Shown: positions 18,363 to 26,589, counted from the stretch's first letter. The stretch is DNA of 52,082 nucleotides from Alphaproteobacteria bacterium (GCA_022824395.1 JAJDZX010000014.1:1-52082); one strand, 5' to 3'. The notes: generated from the letters alone by a model not told the origin. Numbers and translations are program-made.

Positions 18363-19355
18363 ATGACCCGTCCTTCCGTCTTCGTCCACACCTGGGTGCC
18401 GGACGACCTCCGGGCCCGGCTGGACGGCCAGTTCGATGCGGACTACCACGACGTGTTCGCCGACGGCCTCCTGGAACCCGAGCCCTTGAAGGAGCGGTTC
18501 CGGGACAAGGCCGGGGTCCTGCTGCTCGGGTCCTACGTGGGCGAGGAGATCCTCGATGCCTGCGCCGGCACCCTCAGGGTGGTGGCCAACATCGCCGTCG
18601 GGGTCGACAACATCGACGTCGACTCCGCCACCCGGAACGCCGTGCTGGTGACCAACACGCCGGGCGTGCTGGACGAGCCGGTCGCCGACATGAGCATGGC
18701 GATGGTCCTGGCGGTCGGCCGGCGCCTCGCCGAGGGCGACCGGTACGTGCGCGCCGGGCGCTTCCGCACCTATCCCTTCCAGCTGCTCTGGAGCGCCGAC
18801 ATCGGCGGCGAGACGCTGGGGATCATCGGCCTCGGGCGGATCGGCAAGCGGGTCGCCGCGCGGGCGCAGGGCTTCGGCATGAAGGTCTGCTACCACAAGC
18901 GGAGCCGCCTTCCGGACGACGAGGCGGCAGCACTCGGCGTGGAATGGCGCGAGCTGCCGGACCTCCTGGCAGAGGCCAAGTACGTCCTGCTGCTCTGTCC
19001 CCTGACGCCGGAGACCCGCCACCTGATCGGGGCGCCAGAGCTTGCGCGGATGCGGAGCGATGCGTTCCTCGTCAACATGGCGCGCGGGCCGGTCGTGCAC
19101 GAGCAGGCCCTGATCGACGCGCTGCGGGCGGAGCAGATCGCCGGCGCCGCGCTCGACGTCTACGAGTTCGAACCGAAGGTCGACCCCGCGTTGTGGGAGA
19201 TGGACAACGTGGTCCTCACGCCCCACATCGCGAGCGCCACGCGCACGACGCGCCTGGCGATGATCGACCTGGCCGCCCGCAACCTGGAGGCGGCTCTGAC
19301 GGGCGGCGACATCCCCACGCCCGTCAACCCCGAGGTGCTGAAGAGGAGTTCCTGA
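18363..19355 (+). CDS. D-isomer-specific 2-hydroxyacid dehydrogenase
   Basis: A 330-residue NAD(P)-dependent dehydrogenase, ATG 18363 with GGAG seven bases upstream. The nucleotide-binding motif is LGIIGLGRIGKRVAARA. The catalytic Arg lies in MARGPVVHEQAL, and Glu and His are in EFEPKVDP and LTPHIASAT. It resembles glyoxylate/hydroxypyruvate reductases. In this operon it could reduce or oxidise a small hydroxy acid released by the upstream hydrolase. It lies 27 bases after that gene and shares one base with the next. Confidence 0.92.
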   Translation: MTRPSVFVHTWVPDDLRARLDGQFDADYHDVFADGLLEPEPLKERFRDKAGVLLLGSYVGEEILDACAGTLRVVANIAVGVDNIDVDSATRNAVLVTNTPGVLDEPVADMSMAMVLAVGRRLAEGDRYVRAGRFRTYPFQLLWSADIGGETLGIIGLGRIGKRVAARAQGFGMKVCYHKRSRLPDDEAAALGVEWRELPDLLAEAKYVLLLCPLTPETRHLIGAPELARMRSDAFLVNMARGPVVHEQALIDALRAEQIAGAALDVYEFEPKVDPALWEMDNVVLTPHIASATRTTRLAMIDLAARNLEAALTGGDIPTPVNPEVLKRSS

Positions 19356-20089
19356 TGGCCTGGACCGTGGACCTTTCGGGCAAGGTGGCGCTCGTGACCG
19401 GCGGCGCCACGGGCATCGGCTACGCGATCGGGTGCGCGTTCCTCGAGGCGGGCGCCGCGGTGGTGGCGACGGCCCGGAGCGACGCTTCCCTGGCGTCGTG
19501 CAACCCGGAAACCGAGCACGGCACGATGCAGCTCCTGAAGCTCGACGTGACCAACGACATGTCGATCGACGCCGCCCTCGAGCAGATCGGGCGGCTCGAC
19601 ATCCTCGTGAACAACGCCGGCCTGGTGAAGCGCGCGCTCGAGTTTCAGAGCGAGAACTTCGCGGACGTGATCAACACCAACCTCATGGGCGTGCAGCGCA
19701 TGGCCCAGCACTGCCTGCCGAAGCTTGCGTTGACACGGGGCTGCATCCTCAATGTCGCGTCCATGTGGTCGTACTTCGGCTCCCGCACGGCGCCGGGCTA
19801 CACCGCTTCCAAGACCGGCGTGGTGGGGCTGACCCGCTCACTGGCGCACGCCTGGGCCGAGCACGGTATCCGCGTGAACGCCATCGCGCCGGGCTGGATC
19901 GCAACGAAAATGACGCAGGCCCTCCGCGAGGACAAGGAGCAGTACGAGGGGATCCGATCGCGGATTCCGATGGGGGAGTGGGGGAGGCCGGAGGACATCG
20001 CGGGGACGGCGGTGTTCCTCTGTTCGCCCGCCGCGTCCTACGTGACCGGGGCACTCGTGCCGGTCGACGGCGGCTACTCCGCCGCCTGA
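19355..20089 (+). CDS. Short-chain dehydrogenase/reductase
   Basis: The ATG at 19355 overlaps the previous stop (TGATG) and gives 244 residues; AGAGGAG precedes it. Motifs of the classical SDR family are all present: TGGATGIG (cofactor), NNAG, catalytic Ser in NVASMWS, YTASK (Tyr and Lys) and the APGWIATKM loop. It probably oxidises a sugar or sugar-acid hydroxyl with NAD(P). Position after hydrolase and hydroxyacid dehydrogenase supports a dehydrogenase step in deoxy-sugar-acid degradation. Confidence 0.93.
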   Translation: MAWTVDLSGKVALVTGGATGIGYAIGCAFLEAGAAVVATARSDASLASCNPETEHGTMQLLKLDVTNDMSIDAALEQIGRLDILVNNAGLVKRALEFQSENFADVINTNLMGVQRMAQHCLPKLALTRGCILNVASMWSYFGSRTAPGYTASKTGVVGLTRSLAHAWAEHGIRVNAIAPGWIATKMTQALREDKEQYEGIRSRIPMGEWGRPEDIAGTAVFLCSPAASYVTGALVPVDGGYSAA

Positions 20090-20096
20090 AATCCGT

Positions 20097-21020
20097 TCAG
20101 GCGGCCGCGGGCGCTTCCGGGATCGGTGTCAGGATCCTGAGCTTCGCGTCCCCGCAGTCGAGTTCCTGACCCGCTTCCGCCGCCTCGGCGACCAGTGCCA
20201 GGCGGACATGGGCGAGGCCCTCGCCGCCCTGGCTTGAGCGCATCGTGCCGACGTCCCGGTTCCCGAGGCGGATGGCCGTGCCGGGGGCCGGCGCGGGCCC
20301 GGACGTGACCGCGACCCGCGCGAGGCGCCGGCGCACGGTCCCCCGGTAGCGCTGCCGGGCCGTGTTTTCCTGCCCGATGTAGCACCCCTTGGAAAACGAG
20401 ACTCCGTCCAGGAGGTCGAAGTTGCTTTCGAGCAGGTAGCTCCGCCCGATCACGAGGTCCCGGCTGCCGTCGGGAATGCCCGCTGCCAGGCGCTCGCGGT
20501 CGTAGTCGTCGCGTTCACCCTCAGCGAATCCTGCAGCAGCAAAGAACGCGGCGAGGCGTGCTTCCGGCAGACATGCACGGACGCCGAGCTCGTCCGAGCG
20601 GGGATCCACGTACACGACACCGTCGTCAAGGTTGCGCACCCGGCCGCGGGCGCCATCGAGTTCCATCGCTTGCGCTGCATGCGCGCCGAAGCCGACCCCG
20701 ACGGTCAACCTCTCATCGATCTCGATCGTGGCCTTGCTGCGGAGCCGGTAGAGCGCGAGCTTGCGGGCGAGGTCCGGCTGACGCTCGCGCTCGCTGTCCA
20801 GCAGGATGGCGTCGTCCGATTCGATCATCAGGAAGTCGTGGAGGTACATGCCCTGGGGGGTCAGCAACGCGGCATAGAGAGCCTGGTCACGTTGCAGCCG
20901 ATCGAGGTCGTTGGTGACGACGTTCTGCAGAAACTCGCGCGCGTCCGGTCCGTGGACCCGGGTGATCACCCGGTCCGGCAGCGGGCACCAGCGAAGGGCG
21001 GGAGCGTGGTTGTCGGCCAT
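20097..21020 (-). CDS. ygfZ: Folate-dependent YgfZ/CAF17-type iron-sulfur protein
   Basis: A 307-residue protein with the family signature KGCYIGQENTARQRYRG in the middle, which contains the conserved Cys of YgfZ. The aminomethyltransferase-like fold is indicated by HGPDAREFLQNVVTNDL near the start. YgfZ uses tetrahydrofolate to support maturation or repair of certain Fe-S enzymes. It converges on the SDR gene (7 bases between stops) and is divergent from the glycosyltransferase gene, 83 bases away. Confidence 0.93.
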   Translation of the reverse strand: MADNHAPALRWCPLPDRVITRVHGPDAREFLQNVVTNDLDRLQRDQALYAALLTPQGMYLHDFLMIESDDAILLDSERERQPDLARKLALYRLRSKATIEIDERLTVGVGFGAHAAQAMELDGARGRVRNLDDGVVYVDPRSDELGVRACLPEARLAAFFAAAGFAEGERDDYDRERLAAGIPDGSRDLVIGRSYLLESNFDLLDGVSFSKGCYIGQENTARQRYRGTVRRRLARVAVTSGPAPAPGTAIRLGNRDVGTMRSSQGGEGLAHVRLALVAEAAEAGQELDCGDAKLRILTPIPEAPAAA

Positions 21021-21103
21021 GCGATGTCAGTGTACTAGCGAACCCCGAGAGCCTCATCGTACACGGTGCCGGCGCTGGCAGATTCCTCCTAACAGGCCTT
21101 CCG

Positions 21104-22132
21104 ATGCTCGTGACCATTGCCGACCGTTCCTTCCCCTTTGACGGGAACACGCCTGCCGAGACGGCATTGCCGCCTGCCCAGAAGGGCGTGGTGGCGCTCG
21201 CCGAGGCGCTGGCGGCCGCGGGTCACACGGTCCGCGTCTTCAACAATTGCGAGATGTCCACGGTGGTGCGCGACGTGAGCTGGGTGCCCCTAGAAGAGGC
21301 GGCGGCGGCCAGCACTGACCTTTGCATTGCGCACCAGGATCCGGAGCTTCTCGACCTGGTGCCGGACATCAAGACCCGGGTCCTGTGGATGACCGGCTCC
21401 GGAAAGCCGCTGGTCCAGCCGGAGCGGTTCGCCGCGGCGGCACGGCACCGGCCGGTGCTCGTCTACCAGGGCGAGGCCCATCTCGCGACCATTCCCGACG
21501 CGCTCCTCGCCTTCGACGGCGCCCGGATCCCGAACGGGGTGGGGGAGGCGTTCCTCACTGCCGAGGAGACCCGTCCCTCCGTGTCCCCGAGAGCCGTCGT
21601 GACGACACATCCCTTGCTCGGCCTCGAATGGCTCATCGGCCTCTGGCGGCGGCGCATCCACGGCCGCCTGCCCTGGGCCGAGCTCCACGTGTTCTCGGCG
21701 GCGCTCCACGGCGCGTCGGAGGGCCGGCCCCCGGCTCGTGCCTACGATCGGATCCACGCCATCGTCACGGCAGCGGCGAAATCCGGCGTGCACGTGCACA
21801 AGCCCCTGCCGGACGCCGAGATGGCCGAGTTCCTGGGGACGGCCCGGGTGCACCTCTACCCGTCCCACGAGAGCGAGGTGTCGGCGATGACGCTGGCCGA
21901 GAGCCAGGCGGTCGGGCTGCCGGCGGTCGCACGCCCCCTGGGCGCTGCGGGCGAGCGCATCCTTGACGGGAAGACCGGCATCCTGGCCAAGGACGACAAC
22001 GCGTTTGCGGAGATGGCCATTCGCCTGCTCGATGACCAGGCGACCCATGCCCGCATGAGCGAGCATGCCCGTGAGCGCGGCGGGCAGCCGTGGAGCGCGG
22101 TCGCGGGGGAATTCGAGGCGCTCACCCGCTGA
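21104..22132 (+). CDS. Glycosyltransferase, GT-B type (GT4-like)
   Basis: The 342-residue protein has a compact GT-B layout. The C-terminal nucleotide-sugar site is visible as LYPSHESEVSAMTLAESQA, followed by VGLPAVARPLGAAGERI, the GT4 E-x7-E region. The N-terminal half (GHTVRVFNN) is typical of the acceptor domain. No membrane segment is seen, so it is cytosolic or peripheral. There is no neighbouring polysaccharide cluster, so the acceptor is unknown. Confidence 0.8.
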   Translation: MLVTIADRSFPFDGNTPAETALPPAQKGVVALAEALAAAGHTVRVFNNCEMSTVVRDVSWVPLEEAAAASTDLCIAHQDPELLDLVPDIKTRVLWMTGSGKPLVQPERFAAAARHRPVLVYQGEAHLATIPDALLAFDGARIPNGVGEAFLTAEETRPSVSPRAVVTTHPLLGLEWLIGLWRRRIHGRLPWAELHVFSAALHGASEGRPPARAYDRIHAIVTAAAKSGVHVHKPLPDAEMAEFLGTARVHLYPSHESEVSAMTLAESQAVGLPAVARPLGAAGERILDGKTGILAKDDNAFAEMAIRLLDDQATHARMSEHARERGGQPWSAVAGEFEALTR

Positions 22133-22334
22133 GCGTGTGGGCGAACGCCGGGAATCCGGGGTCGCGGCGGCGGGTTAGCCGGGGGTGCTGCGGAGATCCA
22201 GGATCGGATGTGATCGGGGGGCGACACCGGCGCCAGCGCTGCGGAATTTTCCGCCTTCGCCTTGTGACGAGACCATGGACGCCGGATTGACAGCGCACGG
22301 CATTGCTGGTTCACCGGCTTGCCGGCGCACATCG

Positions 22335-22431
22335 TGTCGACATAATGTCATTTCTTCGACACGTCTAGGTGACAGGTCGACGGCATCGACATGTTCGGAA
22401 AACGTGTCGATAAAAACGGAATACATCGACA
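22335..22431 (+). promoter_or_regulatory. Cluster of TGTCGA/TCGACA sites upstream of fic
   Basis: Within 97 bases before and touching the fic start codon the hexamer TGTCGA or its complement occurs at 22335, 22356, 22386, 22405 and 22426, with a related GGTCGA at 22375. The first is a perfect TGTCGACA palindrome. Those at 22385-22391 and 22405-22411 form a 7-bp inverted repeat with 13 bases between. Such clustering suggests operators, possibly for the C-terminal HTH of Fic itself; binding is inferred. Confidence 0.5.
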
Positions 22432-23516
22432 TGAAGTTCGATTCCAGCCGTCCCTTCAATGACCTCCCGAACCTGCCACCGGCTTCGGAAACCGAATCGA
22501 GGGCCATCCTTCGCAGCTGCATTGCCGCGCGCGCGGCACTTGCGGAGCTTCGGGTCTCCGGGGGGCTCATCCCTAACCAGGTGATGCTGATCAACTCGAT
22601 TCCCCTGCTCGAAGCCCAGGCGAGTTCCGAAATCGAGAACATCGTCACGACGGCAGACCGGATGTTCCGCTTTGCCAACGACGCGGCGGGGCGAGCTGAC
22701 CCCGCCACCAGGGAAGCTCTGCGCTGCCGCACCGCCTTGCATCGCGGCTTTCAGATGCTGAACCGACGGCCGGTTTCGACCGCCATTGCGGTCGAAGTCT
22801 GTCGAGCGATCAAGGGTGTAGAGCTGGACATTCGCACCACGCCGGGAACAGCGTTGGTGAACGATGCAACCGACGAGACCATCTACACGCCGCCGGAGGG
22901 AGAGGATGTTCTCCGGAGCAAGCTGGCCAACTGGGAGCGCTACATCCACGAGGCCGAGGAGGTCGATCCGCTGATCCGGTTTGCGGTCATGCATTATCAG
23001 TTCGAGGCGATCCACCCGTTCGTCGACGGAAACGGCCGCACCGGACGCGTGCTGAACCTGCTCTATCTCGTCGACAAGAACCTGCTGGACATTCCTGTCC
23101 TCTACCTCAGTCGGCACATCATCCAGAACAAGGCGCTGTACTACCGGTACCTGCTCGAAGTGACGACCCAACAGGCTTGGGAGAGGTGGATACTCTTCAT
23201 TCTTGAGGCTGTCAGAACGACAGCTGAGTGGACCACCAGGAAGATCCATGCGATCCGGGAACTCCTCGACGAAACGGCGACTGCAGTTCGACGGGGGAGG
23301 CCCAAGATCTATTCCCGCGAACTGGTGGAGCTGATCTTCGTGCACCCCTATTGCCGGATCAGCGACGTGGTGGCAGCTGACATCGCCAAGCGTCAGACGG
23401 CCGCTGTCTATCTGAAAGCCCTCGCAGCCGAAGGCATCCTCCAGCAGATCAAGGCCGGGCGCGAGAATCTCTACCTCAACCCGCCGCTCCTGACGCTACT
23501 GAAGGAGCGTGAGTGA
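22431..23516 (+). CDS. Fic family protein with C-terminal winged helix (class II)
   Basis: ATG 22431 gives 361 residues. An N-terminal Fic/DOC domain carries the inhibitory-helix motif SSEIEN (about 64-69, S/T-x3-E-G/N). The catalytic loop HPFVDGNGRTGR lies near residues 193-204, with the active His and ATP-anion-binding region intact. The last 80 residues look like a winged-helix DNA-binding domain. Fic enzymes transfer AMP to Ser/Thr/Tyr of target proteins and can act in toxin-antitoxin pairs; here inhibition is built in. The target is unknown. A second Fic gene lies at 33245-34423. Confidence 0.92.
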   Translation: MKFDSSRPFNDLPNLPPASETESRAILRSCIAARAALAELRVSGGLIPNQVMLINSIPLLEAQASSEIENIVTTADRMFRFANDAAGRADPATREALRCRTALHRGFQMLNRRPVSTAIAVEVCRAIKGVELDIRTTPGTALVNDATDETIYTPPEGEDVLRSKLANWERYIHEAEEVDPLIRFAVMHYQFEAIHPFVDGNGRTGRVLNLLYLVDKNLLDIPVLYLSRHIIQNKALYYRYLLEVTTQQAWERWILFILEAVRTTAEWTTRKIHAIRELLDETATAVRRGRPKIYSRELVELIFVHPYCRISDVVAADIAKRQTAAVYLKALAAEGILQQIKAGRENLYLNPPLLTLLKERE

Positions 23517-23652
23517 CGTTGCGCAACCCGGCAGCATCATGACGGCACCCGCATGGTCTGGCCGTCGCTCCTGATCGATACCGGACGGCTTGATCCGGCC
23601 CGGCCAAGGCATGCAGGACCACCCGGAGAAAGCGAGGAATCACGAGGGGGTC

Positions 23653-24024
23653 ATGGCAAGGGAAAACGAGCTCAAGGCATGGTTTGCGCAACGCAGGGCT
23701 TCGGCCGTCGCCGGGCGGAACACCCGTGTGTTTGCGGTCCGGACAATCGAGCGGAAATGGGGCGAGCTTGGAATACCGTCCCGGGATCTGGACGCGGTTC
23801 GGAAAGCGGACCGTTTCGAGTCGCTGAGCGAACGGCTGCGGCCGGCCAACATCGTTGCCGCGGCGGGGCCGGCGGCGGAACTGCAGTGGATCGTTGCAAA
23901 GAACCCGTGTGCGGCATCCGCGCGAGCCCCGTGTCGTCTGCTCGGCTTCGCCAAGTGTTCGATCCGCGAACTGACTGCCCGCATACCCGATGATCCATTG
24001 GGCGATCGCTTCCAAATCCCGTGA
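23653..24024 (+). CDS. Hypothetical protein, possibly with altered C-terminus
   Basis: ATG 23653 follows GAGGGGG and opens 123 residues (MARENELKAWFAQRRAS). No known domain is recognised; it is basic and probably soluble. The first 80 codons have GC-rich third positions like real genes here. The last part (from about 23940) lies antisense to a ParE-like remnant, so the present C-terminus may be an accident of rearrangement. Reality of the gene is uncertain. Confidence 0.35.
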   Translation: MARENELKAWFAQRRASAVAGRNTRVFAVRTIERKWGELGIPSRDLDAVRKADRFESLSERLRPANIVAAAGPAAELQWIVAKNPCAASARAPCRLLGFAKCSIRELTARIPDDPLGDRFQIP

Positions 24025-24054
24025 GACCTTGTGGACGGAAGCGAATTCGATCCG
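23940..24054 (-). pseudogene. ParE/RelE-type toxin remnant without start codon
   Basis: Directly after the TAA of the ParD-like antitoxin, in the same frame, the sequence reads RIEFASVHKVSRDLEAIAQ then WIIGYAGSQFADR, the N-terminal part of a ParE/RelE-fold toxin. There is no Met before it, and after about 38 codons the frame leaves the family. It is therefore a headless and tailless relic. A TTG inside (24015) is a poor alternative start. Confidence 0.55.
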
Positions 24055-24324
24055 TTACTTGCCGCGCGATGCGTCGACCGCGGCGCGGGCTGTCGAAAAC
24101 GCTGCCTCCCGGTCGACGTACTCCGATCGGGCCGTTCGCAGCCGTGCGCGGACTTCTTCGGCGAGGGCGGAGAGCGCGACTTCCCGTTCCTCCTCATCCT
24201 GGATCATGTGTTCGACGGCATTGGCTACAACAGCGCTCCGCGTGGCAAAGAGCCCGTCCCTGACCTTCTCCGAGAGGAAACGGTGGTGGCGGTCCGTGAA
24301 GCTGAGTGTGGTCTTGACGGTCAT
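24055..24324 (-). CDS. ParD/CopG-like ribbon-helix-helix antitoxin
   Basis: ATG 24324 is preceded by CGGAGG at good spacing and gives 89 residues. The N-terminus MTVKTTLSFTDRHHRFL is a strand that pairs to form the DNA-binding RHH dimer. SRSA-like turn (TRSAVVANAVEHMI) and a long charged helix rich in Glu, Ala and Arg follow, as in ParD antitoxins that wrap around ParE. The toxin that should follow is only a remnant, so this is an orphan antitoxin. Confidence 0.78.
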   Translation of the reverse strand: MTVKTTLSFTDRHHRFLSEKVRDGLFATRSAVVANAVEHMIQDEEEREVALSALAEEVRARLRTARSEYVDREAAFSTARAAVDASRGK

Positions 24325-24518
24325 TCGCACCTCCGTTGTGTGACCGAGTCGTATTTCCCCTTGGTCCAATGGGGGCAAGGGTCGGCTGGCGGTGCGCCGT
24401 TATCGGGACCGTCGTCGGACCGGATATTCATTTCGATCAAATTCCTGTGGTCACCCTCGGTCCGGACGACCGTCATCTCGCCATTGCCGACGGGAAAGGA
24501 CGAAACCCGGGCGGCCAT
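24321..24518 (-). pseudogene. Possible N-terminal remnant of an MBL-fold hydrolase
   Basis: From ATG 24518 the frame reads MAARVSSFPVGNGEMTVV then HRNLIEMNIRSDDG, which resembles the first strands of ComEC-like MBL-fold metallohydrolases (FPVGNGD, LIDMNIR). After 65 residues it ends in unrelated sequence at the start of the RHH antitoxin. No HxHxDH metal motif is reached. The match is from memory of the family and is tentative. Confidence 0.35.
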
Positions 24519-24592
24519 CGTCTCAATCTCCAGGTCGGAATCTGGACTCGCCCGTCGACATGGGATGCCGGTACACTTTTTCAAGCCTTATA

Positions 24593-24629
24593 GTTGACAT
24601 ATTTCGTTGATAAGTGACGAGTTGTCAAC
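24593..24629 (+). promoter_or_regulatory. Inverted repeat before XRE-ImmA gene, likely operator/promoter
   Basis: GTTGACA (24593-24599) and TGTCAAC (24623-24629) are perfect inverted copies 23 bases apart, with a half-matching GTTGAT between them. The stretch is AT-rich for this genome and lies 20 bases before the ATG. XRE regulators usually repress their own promoter through such repeats. TTGACA within the first arm also matches a -35 box. Confidence 0.5.
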
Positions 24630-24649
24630 CATAGCAAAGGAAGTCGGAA

Positions 24650-25747
24650 ATGACTGTAGGTCAACGGATTAGGATATCGCGCCGTGCCGGTGGAATCTCA
24701 CTTCGTGGCCTAGAGGCGAGAATCAACAACCGTGTGACGGCCCAGGCGATCAGCAAGTACGAGCGCGACGAGACCACGCCCAGTTCCGGTGTGCTGATCG
24801 CGCTGGCTGACGCCCTTGATGTACCGATCGACTATCTGGCCCGCGACAGCGACATTCGCCTCGAGGTCGTCGAATTCCGAAAGAGCCGGCTCACCAGTCG
24901 CCGCGAGGAGGCGCAGGTCGAGGCCAGGGTCCTGCACCTTCTGGAACGATATCTTGCGGTGGAGGAGATTCTGGGACTCCCAACCGTCGAGCGGGACCTG
25001 CCGCGGGAAGTCCCTTGGCCGGTGTTGCGTGACCTGGCCGAAGCGGAGCAGGCCGCGCTCGGCATTCGTGCACACTGGGGTCTCGGACTCGATCCGATCC
25101 CTAACCTTGTCGATCTCCTGGAGGAGCGCGGAATCAAGGTCCTCGCGACGAGTCTTCCCGATGTCGATGGACTCACCGCGCAAGTGCGCCGTGAAGACAG
25201 GGGCGTTGCATCGGTCGTCGTCGTGAATTGCGGCGATCCGGGCGAGCGTCAGCGCTTCACGCTTGCGCATGAGCTTGGCCATATGGTGCTTGCCGCGGCA
25301 CCGAAGATCGACGAAGAGGAGGCCGCGCATCGGTTCGCGGGTGCGTTCCTGATGCCGGCCGGGACGCTGCGGTCCGAGATCGGGAAACACCGCAGATCCA
25401 TCGGCTGGGGCGAGCTCTTCGAGTTGAAGCGGATTTTTGGTGTGAGCGTCCAGGCCCTTACCTACCGCTGCAAGGACCTGGGGATCTTCGGCGCGCCGGC
25501 CGTTAGGAAGTTGTTCAACGAATTCGACCGTCGCGGCTGGCGCAGTCCGCCGTACGAGGAGCCGGGGTCCATGCCCGGCGAGCGACCCAGGCGAATTGAG
25601 CGTCTGTGTTTTCGCGCCCTGTCGGAAGGAGCGATTTCCGAAGCCAGGGCAGCCGAACTGCTCGGCCACTCGGTTCACGAGCTCAACCGCCGTATGGATG
25701 AACCCCCGAGCTTGGAGGCAGAACCTGCAGGAGTTCGAGCGTCGTGA
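24650..25747 (+). CDS. XRE-HTH regulator fused to ImmA/IrrE metallopeptidase
   Basis: ATG 24650 behind AAGGAAG gives 365 residues. Residues about 4-65 are an XRE helix-turn-helix (SLRGLEARINNRVTAQAISKY). A middle linker is followed by an ImmA/IrrE peptidase domain with the zinc motif HELGH near 206-210 and a downstream Glu-rich EEEAAHRFAGAFLMP segment. Such proteins cleave a partner regulator to relieve repression. Its stop overlaps the PIN gene (GTGA), a recurrent pair that behaves as a toxin-antitoxin module in which this protein is the regulator. The PIN partner is interrupted here. Confidence 0.9.
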   Translation: MTVGQRIRISRRAGGISLRGLEARINNRVTAQAISKYERDETTPSSGVLIALADALDVPIDYLARDSDIRLEVVEFRKSRLTSRREEAQVEARVLHLLERYLAVEEILGLPTVERDLPREVPWPVLRDLAEAEQAALGIRAHWGLGLDPIPNLVDLLEERGIKVLATSLPDVDGLTAQVRREDRGVASVVVVNCGDPGERQRFTLAHELGHMVLAAAPKIDEEEAAHRFAGAFLMPAGTLRSEIGKHRRSIGWGELFELKRIFGVSVQALTYRCKDLGIFGAPAVRKLFNEFDRRGWRSPPYEEPGSMPGERPRRIERLCFRALSEGAISEARAAELLGHSVHELNRRMDEPPSLEAEPAGVRAS

Positions 25748-26238
25748 AGCCCCTGGCATCCGACGCGTCTTTCCTGATTGACCTTGACCGCGGGACCCTT
25801 GTCGAAGCCACGTTCCATCTGCCGTTCGGGTTCGCCGTTCCCGACTTGCTCTACGAACGCGAGCTCAGGGAACACGGCGGGCCGGACTTCGTCAGGGTGG
25901 GGCTACGCGTCGAGGAATTGGATGGCGACGGGGTTGCACTTGCGCTCGGCTATCTCCGCAAACGGAGGTCGCTGTCTCTTCCGGACAGATTCGCCCTTGC
26001 TCTCGCGAAGGCGAACGCGTGGACGCTGCGATCCGGGGACCGGGAGCTGCGCGAGCTCGCAGAGGAATAGGAGGCTCGATGCCACGGAGTGCTGTGGCTG
26101 CTCGACCAGATGGTCGAGCACTGCATCATCGACCTTGACGACTTGCGTGCTGGATTCGGCAAGATCGCTGCTCATCCGCGATGCCGACTTCCCAAGTCGG
26201 AGATCCGCAAGCGGCTTCTCGCCTGTTCCGATTGCTGA
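25744..26238 (+). pseudogene. PIN-domain toxin interrupted by in-frame TAG
   Basis: GTG 25744 overlaps the upstream stop. The frame encodes LASDASFLIDLD (first metal Asp), FAVPDLLYERELR and SLPDRFALALAKANAW with a later SGDREL, all PIN-like, then stops at TAG 26068-26070 after 108 residues. The same frame continues without interruption for 55 codons (HGVLWLLDQMVEH, then AAHPRCRLPKSEIRKRLL) to TGA 26238. That C-terminal part is typical of this PIN family, so the full protein was 164 residues. The acidic core lies before the stop, so a truncated product might fold partly, but the C-terminal helices are missing. Confidence 0.75.
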
Positions 26239-26347
26239 CCCGTTCGGTCAGTCATTGCTGGTGACCCATTGCGTGGCAGGGCCTGGTGTCGGGAAGAGAC
26301 TCTGCCTTGAGAATGGTCGAACGAACCGGGTGACGACACTGCGGCAG

Positions 26348-26552
26348 TCAGTTGGCAATCCCAAACAGCGATGTAGCACGCCTCGTGTTCATCATCGCTC
26401 GGACGGAAGGGTCGTCGGGAGCCTCAACGAACCGGCTCGCGGCAACGAGAACTACCGGTAGCAGATCCAAGTCGCCAACCGTATTCACGAAGATCTGCGG
26501 TTTGGCCAGCACCCAGTGCACGGCTTGCTGAATGTCACGCGGATCTTCGAAA
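26348..26552 (-). pseudogene. Aldo/keto reductase, C-terminal part separated by IS insertion
   Basis: Reading leftwards from the insertion the frame gives FEDPRDIQQAVHWVLAKP then QIFVNTVGDLDLLP and ends RRATSLFGIAN at TGA 26348. This is the missing end of the aldo/keto reductase whose N-terminal part lies at 28733-29394, more than 2 kb away. Removing the IS1595 element and one copy of the 8-bp duplication joins the two parts in frame, apart from a TGA just before the junction. Confidence 0.85.
26545..26552. repeat. Target-site duplication, left copy
   Basis: CTTCGAAA directly borders the left inverted repeat of the IS1595-family element. The identical 8-mer borders the right end at 28725-28732. 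Eight bases is the duplication length known for IS1595 elements. Confidence 0.9.
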
Positions 26553-26575
26553 GGGGATTATATACGTGTTTACCC
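26553..26575. repeat. IS1595 terminal inverted repeat, left
   Basis: Twenty-three bases starting GGGGATTATATACG are the exact complement of 28702-28724. The sequence diverges immediately inside, so the repeat length is well defined. Confidence 0.92.
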
Positions 26576-26589
26576 AAATCGGGCAGATA

